This document shows, in pieces, positions 8,887-16,983 of a stretch of 64,000 nt of DNA (within the stretch, counting starts at the first letter, position 1; each line of letters begins with the position of its first letter). Below the pieces are notes generated by a model. It saw only the letters and a list, made by a program, of their open reading frames with translations. It made no database searches and was not told the origin of the DNA. The stretch spans positions 45,924-109,923 of the forward strand of contig QCLO01000004.1 of NCBI GenBank assembly GCA_003214465.1. Reading direction: 5' to 3'. Both the position numbers and the translations under genes were made by a program. The stretch comes from Acidimicrobiales bacterium AG-414-N20 (GTDB lineage Bacteria > Actinomycetota > Acidimicrobiia > Acidimicrobiales > MedAcidi-G1).

Positions 8887-9653
8887 ATCTGGTTAGAACA
8901 GAACTTGACGATGGTGTTTTAACTGTAACTCTATGCGATGAAGAAAACAGAAATGCCCTCAGTGCAGAGCTAACTTCAGAGTTAGCGCAAACTCTAGATG
9001 AAGCAGAAGATAACCCCGAAATACGAGTAATCGTCTTGACTAATAGCGGTCGAGTTTTTTGTGCAGGGGCAGACCTGTCGGAAAGATCCTCACGCAAAAA
9101 AAACAAATCTCCGACTAAACCAGTTGATCCAGTAGAAATTTTCAGCAGATTTAAAAAATCATCTAAACCTTACATAGGTAAAATCTCCGGACACTGCGTG
9201 GCAGGAGGAATGGGAATAGCTGCCGCAATGGACATCTCGATAGCGATAGAAGAAGCAAAATTTGGCTTTACTGAAGTTCGCGTGGGTGTAGCGCCTGCGA
9301 TGATTTCTGTTCTGTGTCTTCCGAAAATGCGACCTGCAGAAGCAAGTGAGGCTTTTCTTCGCGGTAACCGCTTTTTAGCTCCAGAAGCAGTCAGAATGGG
9401 TCTAATTAATGCTGCAGTTCCTGCTGATGAAATCGACTCCGTGATTCAAGAAATAGTTTCAGACATTAAAGCTGGCGGCCCCGAAGCAATCTCTGCTGCT
9501 AAACAACTGATTTTGCAAGTTCCGCAAATGCAGGTAGACGAGGCTTTTAATTGGACATCTGAATTCTCTGCAAAGCTATTTAAAAGTGAAGAAGCCCAGG
9601 AAGGAATGCGGGCATATCTAGATAAAAGGCCTCCATCTTGGATGAACGAGTAA
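8883..9653 (+). CDS. Enoyl-CoA hydratase, methylglutaconyl/isohexenylglutaconyl type
   Basis: A 256-residue crotonase-fold protein with the oxyanion-hole segments CAGADLS (about residue 60) and GHCVAGGMGIA (about 102). The catalytic region FTEVRVGVAPAMIS matches the E-V-R-x-G-x-x-P-A-x-I-S pattern of LiuC/AUH and AtuE rather than standard beta-oxidation hydratases. It should hydrate the product of the carboxylase at the operon's start. The start ATG overlaps the preceding TGA (ATGA), and the upstream AAGGAG is a strong ribosome site. The operon ends here, 15 bases from the convergent SDR gene. No HMG-CoA-lyase-like gene follows, unlike leucine degradation clusters. Confidence 0.9.
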   Translation: MNLVRTELDDGVLTVTLCDEENRNALSAELTSELAQTLDEAEDNPEIRVIVLTNSGRVFCAGADLSERSSRKKNKSPTKPVDPVEIFSRFKKSSKPYIGKISGHCVAGGMGIAAAMDISIAIEEAKFGFTEVRVGVAPAMISVLCLPKMRPAEASEAFLRGNRFLAPEAVRMGLINAAVPADEIDSVIQEIVSDIKAGGPEAISAAKQLILQVPQMQVDEAFNWTSEFSAKLFKSEEAQEGMRAYLDKRPPSWMNE

Positions 9654-9668
9654 TCTAGTCACACTTTT

Positions 9669-10451
9669 TTAATATGGCATCGTTCCACCATCAACTGGGA
9701 ACAAAGTACCAGTGATGTTTCGTCCGGAATCAGAAGCGAGAAGTAAAGCTACAGCAGCCACTTCCTCAACTGTATTTGGTCGTTTAATAGCGGAATCTGA
9801 AGTAAAAAGCTCCACAAGAGCGTCATAACCATCAAGACCCATAGCTACCGCTGAAGCTGGACCTGTATCACGCAAAATGTCTGTCTCAACCACTCCCGGC
9901 AAAATAGCATTGACTGTGATACCTAAAGTACCAACTTCCTGAGCAGCCACCTTAACCAGACCATTTACAGCATGTTTTGTGGCAACATACCCTGGGATTC
10001 CAGGTTTGCCCAACTTCCCTTCGACTGACGAAGTGACAAGAATTCTTCCATATTCTCTTGGAATCATATGATTTAAAGCCTTTCTCATACCCCAAAAGAC
10101 ATGATTCAAGTTCCAATCAACTTCAAGTTTCCATTCTTCATCTGTCATGTCTGCTACCGGGGCAGTCATTTGGACTCCACCCGAATTCAAACAACAAATA
10201 TCAAGTTGTCCAAAGGTTTCTATAGTGTGATCTACTAAACCTTCGACTGTTGACTGCTCTGAAGAATCTCCAGGAAAAAATGACACAGAGTCGCCTGCAT
10301 CCATTTCTTCTATGCACTTCTGCCCTTTTTCTTCATCACGACCATTTACTACGACCTTTGCTCCTTGTGCTACAAAGACTTCTGCCATAGCCCGTCCAAT
10401 TGAACGCGTGCCACCCGTAATGCATGCAACTTTTCCTTCAAGTTTTCCCAT
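9669..10451 (-). CDS. SDR-family oxidoreductase (copy 1)
   Basis: A 260-residue classical short-chain dehydrogenase. The NAD(P) motif TGGTRSIG is at about residues 12-19, an NSGG turn replaces the usual NNAG, and the catalytic S...YVATK set lies at about 140-160. The C-terminal GTLFPVDGG closes a normal SDR. It is closely related to the gene 17 bases upstream, the pair looking like a tandem duplication. Facing the carboxylase operon, it may act on terpenol, 3-hydroxyacyl-CoA or keto intermediates (AtuB/AtuG-like role), but SDR substrates cannot be read from sequence. Confidence 0.9.
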   Translation of the reverse strand: MGKLEGKVACITGGTRSIGRAMAEVFVAQGAKVVVNGRDEEKGQKCIEEMDAGDSVSFFPGDSSEQSTVEGLVDHTIETFGQLDICCLNSGGVQMTAPVADMTDEEWKLEVDWNLNHVFWGMRKALNHMIPREYGRILVTSSVEGKLGKPGIPGYVATKHAVNGLVKVAAQEVGTLGITVNAILPGVVETDILRDTGPASAVAMGLDGYDALVELFTSDSAIKRPNTVEEVAAVALLLASDSGRNITGTLFPVDGGTMPY

Positions 10452-10468
10452 AATTTTCCTCCTACGAC

Positions 10469-11251
10469 CTAATAAGGCGCTGTTCCGCCATCAATCGAAA
10501 TCAAAGAACCAGTTATTCCCGCACCAGCTTCTGAAGTGAGTAAAACGCAAACCTCGGCCACGTCTTCGACTTCATTAAGACGTTTAATCGCCGATTCTTG
10601 TGCGAAAAGATCCAAAGCCGCTTCATAACTTTCGAGTCCCATCGACTCTGCTGCCACAGGTAGAACTTCCTTAACTATGTCTGTTTCAATAAGCCCTGGA
10701 CAAACTGCGTTCACCGTTATGCCCAAAGTGCCGACCTCTTGTGCCGACGACTTAACCAGTCCATTTATAGCGTGTTTCGCAGAGACATAAATAGCAAGTC
10801 CAGGTTTTCCAACTTTTCCCTCAACGGATGAAACCGCAATTATCCTTCCCCATCCTTGTGGAATCATGTGTCCCAAAGCTGCACGCATGGTCCAAAATGT
10901 GTGCCAAAAATTCCATACTAGAGAGTCTTCCATTGCCTCATCTGTAAGTTCTGCTACTGGAGCATGATTAGAAGCACCTCCAGCGTTAGCTACGAGAATG
11001 TCTATCTTTCCATATTTCTCGACAGTCCCACTGATAATTGATTCACAGCCTTCACGAGACTTGACATCCGCTGAAATGAAATGAGCTTTATCACCCGCTC
11101 CCATTTCTTCAAGTGCCATAGCACCTTTTTCTTCACTTCGACCATTGATGACGACACTTGCACCCTCTCGAAGTAAAGCTTCTGCTATAGCTCTTCCTAT
11201 TCCACGAGTTCCGCCAGTCACACAGGCAACCCGTCCGTCTAATTCTCCCAT
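10469..11251 (-). CDS. SDR-family oxidoreductase (copy 2)
   Basis: A 260-residue classical SDR with TGGTRGIG at about 12-19, NAGG at about 90, and S...YVSAK as catalytic Ser-Tyr-Lys. It has exactly the same length as its downstream neighbour and shares long stretches such as QEVGTLGITVNA, so the two are recent-looking paralogs. A strong GAGGGG lies before its ATG. It is probably co-transcribed with copy 1; the flavin monooxygenase gene lies downstream in the opposite sense of the cluster order, at 11334-13139 on the same strand but upstream in transcription. The substrate is unknown. Confidence 0.9.
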   Translation of the reverse strand: MGELDGRVACVTGGTRGIGRAIAEALLREGASVVINGRSEEKGAMALEEMGAGDKAHFISADVKSREGCESIISGTVEKYGKIDILVANAGGASNHAPVAELTDEAMEDSLVWNFWHTFWTMRAALGHMIPQGWGRIIAVSSVEGKVGKPGLAIYVSAKHAINGLVKSSAQEVGTLGITVNAVCPGLIETDIVKEVLPVAAESMGLESYEAALDLFAQESAIKRLNEVEDVAEVCVLLTSEAGAGITGSLISIDGGTAPY

Positions 11252-11333
11252 GGATACCCCTCTATTTCCTTATCCTTCAAAAGCGATAATAACGAGTAAA
11301 TAAAGCTCTCACCGAAGCGGGTAAATACAAAAA

Positions 11334-13139
11334 CTAATTGAATTCAAGACCTTTGAAATCTCCACTTTCACGCCATTTTTCCATTAAGTGAAAAAACTCA
11401 ATTGAACCCCCGCCGTAAGGGGCCCCTTGGCGGGATTTTTCATTGAAATGACCTTCATTGTTGTAATAGCCCGGTGTGCACTCTGTGCTTCCCGGTCCTG
11501 CTCCGATTGGACCACGAGCTTTTTGAATTATTGTTTGAACCCATTGTTCTTCAGCTTCTTCCTCAACATCCACCGTAGAATGATCGTTAGTAAACATGTG
11601 TTTGATTATGTGCACGGCATTTGTCGCAGCCTCTTCCAATAAATGAGGGAAATTGACTGTAAAAGCACCTTGATTAGGACTGAGCATGAAATAGTTCGGA
11701 TATCCACGCGTTTGTAAACCGTGCAAGGTGGAAACTCCTTTATCGTCCCATTTTTCTGTGAGCGTTCTACCATCCTCCCCGATTACCTGACACCCCGCTC
11801 GCCTCTCGTATCCGGTGCCAACTTCAAAACCGGTTGCGAAAATTATGCAGTCCACCTCATATTCCTTCTCGGCGACAACCACACCTTTAGCGGTAATTTC
11901 ATCTACCCCTAAACCGCCCGTATCAATAAGATCAACATTTTCTCTATTGAATGTGGGTAGATACTCGTCGTCAAAACATGGCCTCTTACAAAACAGTGCG
12001 TACCACGGTTTTAAAGCTTCTGCTATTTTAGGATCTTCAATGTTTTCTTCGACTCGTTTTCTGATTGACTCCATTTTTTCAAAATTTGCCATCTCTAAAA
12101 CTTCCAGCAAATCCATCTCAGGTTGCACAGCTCCTCTTCTGTACATGTCAGCTATGTTGCCTATCAAGTCAGTCCAGCAGTCATCAACAAGGTCAACTTC
12201 TTGTGGCACCCCTGAGACAAGGTTGTTGAAATTCTCCATTCTTTCTTTATGCCAACCCGGTTCAAGTGCTTCTGCCCACTCGGAATCAGTTGGACGATTC
12301 CCTCTAAAATCAACTGAAGATGGGGTTCGTTGAAAAACATAAAGATGTTTTGAAGCTTTTCCTAGATGTGAGACACACTGGATCGCAGTTGCTCCAGTGC
12401 CTATTACTGCAACACGCTTATCTGCTAGACCTGTCAGGGGATCTTTAGGAGAACCTCCCGTATAGTCATAATCCCAACGGCTAGTGTGAAACATGTGTCC
12501 GGTGAAACTATCGATACCTGCGATTCCTGGAAGTTTTAATTTGTGAAGAGGACCTGAAGCCATGATTATAAATCTGGCTTTTATTTCGTCTTGCCTATCT
12601 GTGTTTACTATCCAACGATTTGCCTCTATATCCCATCTGAGTGTTTTAACTTCTGTCTGAAAATAAGCATTTTTGTCTAAACCAAATTTGCGAGCAATCG
12701 CACAGGCGTGTTCTTGTATTTCTGGTGCACTTGCATATTTTTCCGTAGGTATTTTGTCTACTTCTTCCAGCAGAGGTAAATAGATGTACGATTCAACATC
12801 GCATCGAGCTCCTGGATATTGATTCCAATACCAAGTTCCACCAAAATCAGCACCTTTTTCAATTAAAAGAACATCATCAATTCCAGCGTTCTTTAAACGC
12901 GCCCCAGCAATTAGGCCCCCAAAACCGCCACCGATAACAACTACATCAACCTCGCTAATACGTGGCTCTCTTTCAACAACCTTTCCCCCACGATTATCTT
13001 TTGAAAAGTGTGAAAAAGAACCAGTTGCTTCAAGATACTGTTCATTACCATCCGATCGGATACGTTTATCACGCTCTGAACGGTACTTATCCCTTAAAGC
13101 GTCTGGGTCAAAATCAATAGTTGTCTTAATTTCCGTCAT
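11334..13139 (-). CDS. Baeyer-Villiger-type flavin monooxygenase
   Basis: A 601-residue class B flavoprotein monooxygenase. The FAD site GGGFGGLIAG lies at about 70-79 and is followed by the GGTWYWNQYPGARCD segment seen in phenylacetone/cyclohexanone monooxygenases. The Baeyer-Villiger fingerprint F-x-G-x3-H-T-x2-W is met by FTGHMFHTSRW (about 207-217), and a second Rossmann site VAVIGTGATAIQ binds NADPH. It inserts oxygen next to a carbonyl, making esters or lactones from ketones. The long N-terminal 60 residues resemble the ketone/steroid monooxygenase group. AGGAA lies 5 bases before the ATG. It transcribes toward the two SDR genes, so an alcohol-ketone-ester route is plausible (inference). 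Confidence 0.93.
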   Translation of the reverse strand: MTEIKTTIDFDPDALRDKYRSERDKRIRSDGNEQYLEATGSFSHFSKDNRGGKVVEREPRISEVDVVVIGGGFGGLIAGARLKNAGIDDVLLIEKGADFGGTWYWNQYPGARCDVESYIYLPLLEEVDKIPTEKYASAPEIQEHACAIARKFGLDKNAYFQTEVKTLRWDIEANRWIVNTDRQDEIKARFIIMASGPLHKLKLPGIAGIDSFTGHMFHTSRWDYDYTGGSPKDPLTGLADKRVAVIGTGATAIQCVSHLGKASKHLYVFQRTPSSVDFRGNRPTDSEWAEALEPGWHKERMENFNNLVSGVPQEVDLVDDCWTDLIGNIADMYRRGAVQPEMDLLEVLEMANFEKMESIRKRVEENIEDPKIAEALKPWYALFCKRPCFDDEYLPTFNRENVDLIDTGGLGVDEITAKGVVVAEKEYEVDCIIFATGFEVGTGYERRAGCQVIGEDGRTLTEKWDDKGVSTLHGLQTRGYPNYFMLSPNQGAFTVNFPHLLEEAATNAVHIIKHMFTNDHSTVDVEEEAEEQWVQTIIQKARGPIGAGPGSTECTPGYYNNEGHFNEKSRQGAPYGGGSIEFFHLMEKWRESGDFKGLEFN

Positions 13140-13188
13140 CTGTTCCTAGCTATCGGTAAACAACTGAGCCTTAATTTTACTCTATTTG

Positions 13189-13261
13189 AGCGGACGACGA
13201 GATTTGAACTCGCGACCCTCACCTTGGCAAGGTGATGCTCTACCAGCTGAGCTACGTCCGC
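13189..13261 (-). tRNA. tRNA-Gly (GCC)
   Basis: A 73-base cloverleaf on the minus strand: 7-bp acceptor GCGGACG/CGTCCGC (13255-13261 with 13190-13196), a D arm with AGCTCAGCTGGTAGAGC, an anticodon stem TCACC/GGTGA with loop TTGCCAA (anticodon GCC), and a T loop GTTCAAATC. The discriminator base is U. CCA is not encoded. Confidence 0.97.
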
Positions 13262-13324
13262 GTAGTCAATCACCCTACCAATCAAGAAAGCATTATGCTT
13301 TCAGTTGCTCACGAAGATCTCGAA

Positions 13325-13672
13325 TCAGTTACTTTCTTTCACATCGTCAGAGTCGTCAATGGTTGCAAACCCAACTTCTACATCATTGGTCTTGGATATA
13401 TCAGATTCAATTACCTTATTTTTTTCTACATTTGACTTTTTTGGTTTTGTATGCCACCAATAACCTGCAGTTCCAACTAAAACAACTCCAGCAAGAATTC
13501 TTAGAGTCACTACGATCTGATCAATTCTCTCCTCAGTTGTATTACCGCTTTCATCCACCTCGGGAGGAATGGTCTCAATAGTCATATTCTGAGCTAAAGA
13601 AAAATCAACTTGCGAAAAACACACGAGAACAGAGCAAATAACAGTAGTTGAAAAGATGAGTCTCTTAAGCAT
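13325..13672 (-). CDS. Small secreted or membrane-anchored protein, unknown
   Basis: 115 residues, not recognised. The N-terminus (basic MLKR, then a hydrophobic run to about residue 22 and SLAQN) looks like a signal peptide with an AxA-like cleavage near residue 28. An acidic spacer of about 25 residues follows, then a transmembrane segment at about 57-73 (ILAGVVLVGTAGYWW) and a charged tail rich in Lys, Asp and Glu. This predicts a type I membrane protein with a short outer domain. It lies between tRNA-Gly and metX on the same strand; no function is suggested by the context. Confidence 0.6.
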   Translation of the reverse strand: MLKRLIFSTTVICSVLVCFSQVDFSLAQNMTIETIPPEVDESGNTTEERIDQIVVTLRILAGVVLVGTAGYWWHTKPKKSNVEKNKVIESDISKTNDVEVGFATIDDSDDVKESN

Positions 13673-13759
13673 CGTTGTTCATGTCCTCAAGCCAATCGTA
13701 GTGTCTGTTTCATCCATCACAGTTTCAATTCAATAATGAAATTCGGAACTATCTGATTC

Positions 13760-14980
13760 TCATTTTGAAAGGAAACTTTCTAAATGGACTCCAATTTCTT
13801 TTACTGCTAAAAGGAAACCGTCATGGCCATCTGGGCTATCAATCATGTGATATTCGCATTCACCACCTGCTTCATTGACTGCTTCCATTAGCTCTTTCTG
13901 CTGATAGGCAGGATATAAGGCGTCTGAAGAAATGCTCAAAGTCATTACGGGCACACGTGCTATCCTTTCCAGTGCATTCTTTAAACTCCCTCTATCTCTT
14001 GCTATGTCATGTAGATCCATTGCTCTATTGAGAATCAAATAACTATTAGCATCGAATCTTCTTGCTAACTTCTCACCGTGGTAATCCAGATAGGACTCGA
14101 CTTGAAAGCGATCCCAGAGTCCATATATAGAGCGTGGGTCTACTAAATCTCTGCCAAACCTATCCGAATAAACCTCTTCACTTCTGTAGGTTGTCTGAGC
14201 AAGGGAACGCGCAATCGCAAGTCCAGCTGTAGGACCGTCCCCTATTTCAGCCTCATAGTAATTCCCATCTCTAAATCTAGGGTCAAGCGAAAGAGCCGTT
14301 CTGCCTATTGCACTCCAAGCGATCTGTTGCGCAGTCGCTCTTAACGTAGTGGCCAATGGCGCCAAAGAGGAGACTCGATCAGGAAACATTACTCCCCATT
14401 CAAGTACTTGCATACCGCCCATTGAACCGCCGGCCACGCAACGCCATTTTTCAATACCTAAATGATCTGCAACGCGTCTTTGGCACCTAACGATGTCACG
14501 AATTGTTATTACAGGAAAATCAGGGCCAAATGGTTTACCGGTTTTCGGATTAATACTTGCAGGGCCTGTTGAGCCCTGACAACCTCCTAAAACATTTATA
14601 CAGACTATAAAGTGCTTTTCAGTGTCCAATGCACAACCTGGCCCAATGAGACCATTCCACCAACCTGGGGTCGAATGGCTGGACTCAACATCACCATAAG
14701 CATGCGAATCGCCTGTTAGTGCGTGACAAACCAATATCGCGTTATCCGCTTTTGGAGAGAGCTCACCCCATGTCTCATAAGCCATTGTTATATAGTCAAG
14801 ATTCTCTCCACTCTCTAAAACAAATGGCCGTCCATTTACCACTTCATGGAAATTACGGTTTCCTGCACCTTGATCTATTGACCATGCTCCTGAAGCAGGA
14901 ATATCACCACTGTAGGATCTGGGATGAAAAGGTAAACAGACAGACCTACGTCTGCCGTTGATAAATCTTTTTATCCTCAT
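13760..14980 (-). CDS. metX: Homoserine O-acetyltransferase (MetX)
   Basis: About 406 residues, an alpha/beta-hydrolase acyltransferase that makes O-acylhomoserine for methionine synthesis. The nucleophile is in AGGSMGGMQ, the acid in ISSDALYP, and the base in DSPDGHDGF near the C-terminus. An open frame reaches back to 15043, but the first 21 codons fall in the riboswitch expression platform. GGAGG at 14985-14989 sits 4 bases before the ATG at 14978-14980, so that start is chosen. The upstream SAM riboswitch ties it to methionine supply. Some MetX-family members use succinyl-CoA; sequence alone does not settle that here. Confidence 0.95.
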   Translation of the reverse strand: MRIKRFINGRRRSVCLPFHPRSYSGDIPASGAWSIDQGAGNRNFHEVVNGRPFVLESGENLDYITMAYETWGELSPKADNAILVCHALTGDSHAYGDVESSHSTPGWWNGLIGPGCALDTEKHFIVCINVLGGCQGSTGPASINPKTGKPFGPDFPVITIRDIVRCQRRVADHLGIEKWRCVAGGSMGGMQVLEWGVMFPDRVSSLAPLATTLRATAQQIAWSAIGRTALSLDPRFRDGNYYEAEIGDGPTAGLAIARSLAQTTYRSEEVYSDRFGRDLVDPRSIYGLWDRFQVESYLDYHGEKLARRFDANSYLILNRAMDLHDIARDRGSLKNALERIARVPVMTLSISSDALYPAYQQKELMEAVNEAGGECEYHMIDSPDGHDGFLLAVKEIGVHLESFLSK

Positions 14981-14984
14981 TTTT

Positions 14985-15039
14985 CCTCCGCAAACAGACT
15001 CCCAATCGGAGCCGGCAGGGAAAAATAACCACCCGCCGG
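14985..15039 (-). promoter_or_regulatory. Probable expression platform: hairpin plus SD-sequestering helix before metX
   Basis: In the minus-strand RNA, a hairpin pairs 15032-15039 with 15012-15020 (CCGGC/GCCGG plus GGG/CCC, one bulge). Directly next to it, CUCCG (15007-15011) can pair with CGGAG (14986-14990), which covers four bases of the metX Shine-Dalgarno. No U-run follows the first hairpin, so control of translation is more likely than termination. Confidence 0.5.
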
Positions 15040-15062
15040 ACACTTCATTGTTTCTTCCGAAA

Positions 15063-15146
15063 CCGCATCCTCACCTACTAGGCAAGCGAGCACCTTGGGT
15101 GTCCATCCCAGGTTGCCGGACCCAAATTTGAGCCTCTCTTGATGTA
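15063..15146 (-). promoter_or_regulatory. SAM riboswitch (S-box superfamily) of metX
   Basis: The minus-strand RNA contains the SAM-binding core in order: AUCAAGAGAGG, GGCAACC, a P3 hairpin UGGG/CCCA, AAGGUGCU, a small hairpin, and GGUGAGGAUG closing P1 (CAUC/GAUG). The segment between AGAGAGG and GGCAACC is short and lacks the usual kink-turn hairpin of SAM-I, so the element is closer to a SAM-IV or SAM-I/IV form. It lies 80-165 bases before metX, as expected for methionine genes. Confidence 0.85.
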
Positions 15147-15212
15147 CTTCCATTCTAAGAGGAGCATGAAAGCATCATGCACAGTCTCAGATATTTTGCT
15201 CAATTATTCGAA

Positions 15213-16379
15213 CTAATTTGCCTCCAAATCAGGGTTCCAATCAATTAAATTTTTTAATCGCTCATCATTGGAAAACATCTCGACTATTGGCTGTTTTAGA
15301 CCAAGACGCCTCATTAGCTTTCTGATTTCAAGCTCCTCGTCCCAACAAATCAAACTTACTACTACACCACTCCCACCTGCCCTTGCTGTTCTACCCGAAC
15401 GATGTAAATAAGTTTTAGCATCAGAAGCTGGATCATAGTGTATTACCGCCTCAACATCATCGACATGGATTCCTCTTGCTGCCACATCAGTTGCAACTAA
15501 CGATCTGATTTTCCCTTTAGTAAAATCTTTCAGAGCTTTTTCACGTTGTGATTGTCGCAGATCGCCATGTATAGCTGCTGCATCTACATTTTCTTTTAAA
15601 AGTTTGGATGCTAACTTGTCTGCTCCCCACCGCGTTTTTGTAAAAACTATTGTTTTATTAGAAGAATTTATTATTGCGGCAGCTACCTTCACCTGATCCA
15701 TTTCATGAACTGCAATAAAACGGTGCTGCATCTCTGAAACCGTTACTTCACGGGAATCAACTTCATGCATCGCAGGGTCATCCTGGTAACGACTTATCAA
15801 ACCACTTACCATGCCATCCAGAGTCGCGGAAAATAACAAAGTTTGGTGATCTGCTTCCACCTGCCGCAAGATCCATTCAACTTGCGGCATAAAACCCATG
15901 TCCGCCATTCGGTCAGCTTCATCTATGACAATTTTTTCAACACTTGTTACCGAAATATCTCCCCTTTCCAACAAATCAATCAAACGCCCAGGTGTCGCAA
16001 CGACGAAATCCACACCTTTCTTTAAAGCTTCAATTTGTTTTTCTATAGGAGAGCCTCCATAAATGGCTCGTACCATCAAATCTCTCTTCAAAGCTAAAGG
16101 TTCAAGCTCCTTGCATACCTGAATAGCCAATTCACGTGTTGGTACAAGAGCTAAACCTGTCGGTTTTCCGGGTTTTGATACTGGTAGAAGTTGCACCAAT
16201 GGCAAACCAAATGCAATTGTTTTACCTGATCCTGTTTTTGCCTTCCCACAGACATCTCTCCCTTCCAAGATGTCTGGGATAGTTATTTTTTGTATTTCAA
16301 AAGGTTCTGTGATCCCTTGATTGTTTAATTCTTCGACTAAATCTTTTTCTATTCCTAATTCAGAAAATCCGACACCCAT
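15213..16379 (-). CDS. DEAD-box RNA helicase (RhlE/CshA-like)
   Basis: A 388-residue two-domain helicase core with almost no extensions. In order: Q motif (F...GI..PFEIQ, residues 5-30), motif I AKTGSGKT, motif Ia PTRELA, motif II DEAD in VIDEADRMADMGF, motif III SAT, and motif VI HRSGRTARAG near residue 330. It unwinds short RNA duplexes with ATP, usually in ribosome assembly or mRNA turnover. The short C-terminus gives no targeting domain. It lies upstream of the metX riboswitch on the same strand with its own 230-base gap, so metX probably has its own promoter. Confidence 0.93.
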   Translation of the reverse strand: MGVGFSELGIEKDLVEELNNQGITEPFEIQKITIPDILEGRDVCGKAKTGSGKTIAFGLPLVQLLPVSKPGKPTGLALVPTRELAIQVCKELEPLALKRDLMVRAIYGGSPIEKQIEALKKGVDFVVATPGRLIDLLERGDISVTSVEKIVIDEADRMADMGFMPQVEWILRQVEADHQTLLFSATLDGMVSGLISRYQDDPAMHEVDSREVTVSEMQHRFIAVHEMDQVKVAAAIINSSNKTIVFTKTRWGADKLASKLLKENVDAAAIHGDLRQSQREKALKDFTKGKIRSLVATDVAARGIHVDDVEAVIHYDPASDAKTYLHRSGRTARAGGSGVVVSLICWDEELEIRKLMRRLGLKQPIVEMFSNDERLKNLIDWNPDLEAN

Positions 16380-16454
16380 CGTTTCCTCACTTTTGAAGTC
16401 AAGTCTTTAGAAAAAATTCTGATGTTGCTGAAATTTTTTCATTTCCTAAAGTAC

Positions 16455-16967
16455 TCACTCAGCCTGTTCCAGTTGGACCAACTGAAAAGGCTTAGCAAAT
16501 CCCTCAACCATTACCTCTCCCAACTCAATTTGAGTCAGATTCATCAGTGGTGAAACTAGTTCTTTTGGTGCTAAAACTTGGCCAGGCCCAGCACTATCAC
16601 ATAGTCGTGAAGCCAGAATAACTTCTCTCCCCACGTGATCGTCTCCTTCGATTAGAAGAACCCAACCCCCAGCGATTCCTGCCCTTACCGACAATTCGAA
16701 ATCTGAATCATTAATAAACGAATTAATTTCAAGTACTGAATCGACCGTTTCTTCTGGTTCTACCCCAACAAGCATTACGCCATCGCCAAGCCATTTAGCT
16801 ATTCTCACACCTCTTTTACTTGCGATGTTGCGAACAGCATTACGGAACTGAACCAAAACGTCTACTGCCTGGTCATCTCCCGCCTTTTCACTAAAAGCAG
16901 TAAATCCTGAAAGATCTATAAAAGCGAAAGTTCTATCTATTCTTCGCAACACGAAATCAGTATCCAC
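16455..16967 (-). CDS. Stand-alone class III nucleotide cyclase domain, possibly inactive
   Basis: 170 residues, which is just one cyclase homology domain. The first metal Asp is in FIDLSGFTAF (about D18) and the second in KWLGDGVML (about 60); the purine-specifying Lys and Asp positions look kept (AKW and DDHVG). At the transition-state pair, usually V-N-x-A-x-R, the sequence reads VILASR, so the Asn is replaced by Ile while the Arg remains. The GTG start is 16 bases after lgt. Such domains act as homodimers, so loss of the Asn could lower or abolish cyclase activity; a regulatory, nucleotide-binding role is possible. Confidence 0.8.
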   Translation of the reverse strand: MDTDFVLRRIDRTFAFIDLSGFTAFSEKAGDDQAVDVLVQFRNAVRNIASKRGVRIAKWLGDGVMLVGVEPEETVDSVLEINSFINDSDFELSVRAGIAGGWVLLIEGDDHVGREVILASRLCDSAGPGQVLAPKELVSPLMNLTQIELGEVMVEGFAKPFQLVQLEQAE

Positions 16968-16983
16968 ACAAAGACCGTAGTTG

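Noticed and set aside
11815..12333. Long plus-strand frame opposite the Baeyer-Villiger gene
   Set aside because: It is antisense to a clear enzyme gene, Ser-rich with no domain, and has no convincing ribosome site.
15012..15039. Rho-independent terminator before metX
   Set aside because: The hairpin is strong, but no U-run follows it; translational control fits better.
15164..15180. Operator or terminator (GCATGA/TCATGC inverted repeat)
   Set aside because: Perfect but only 6 bp, with no U-run and no known regulator match; it may simply lie in the metX promoter region.
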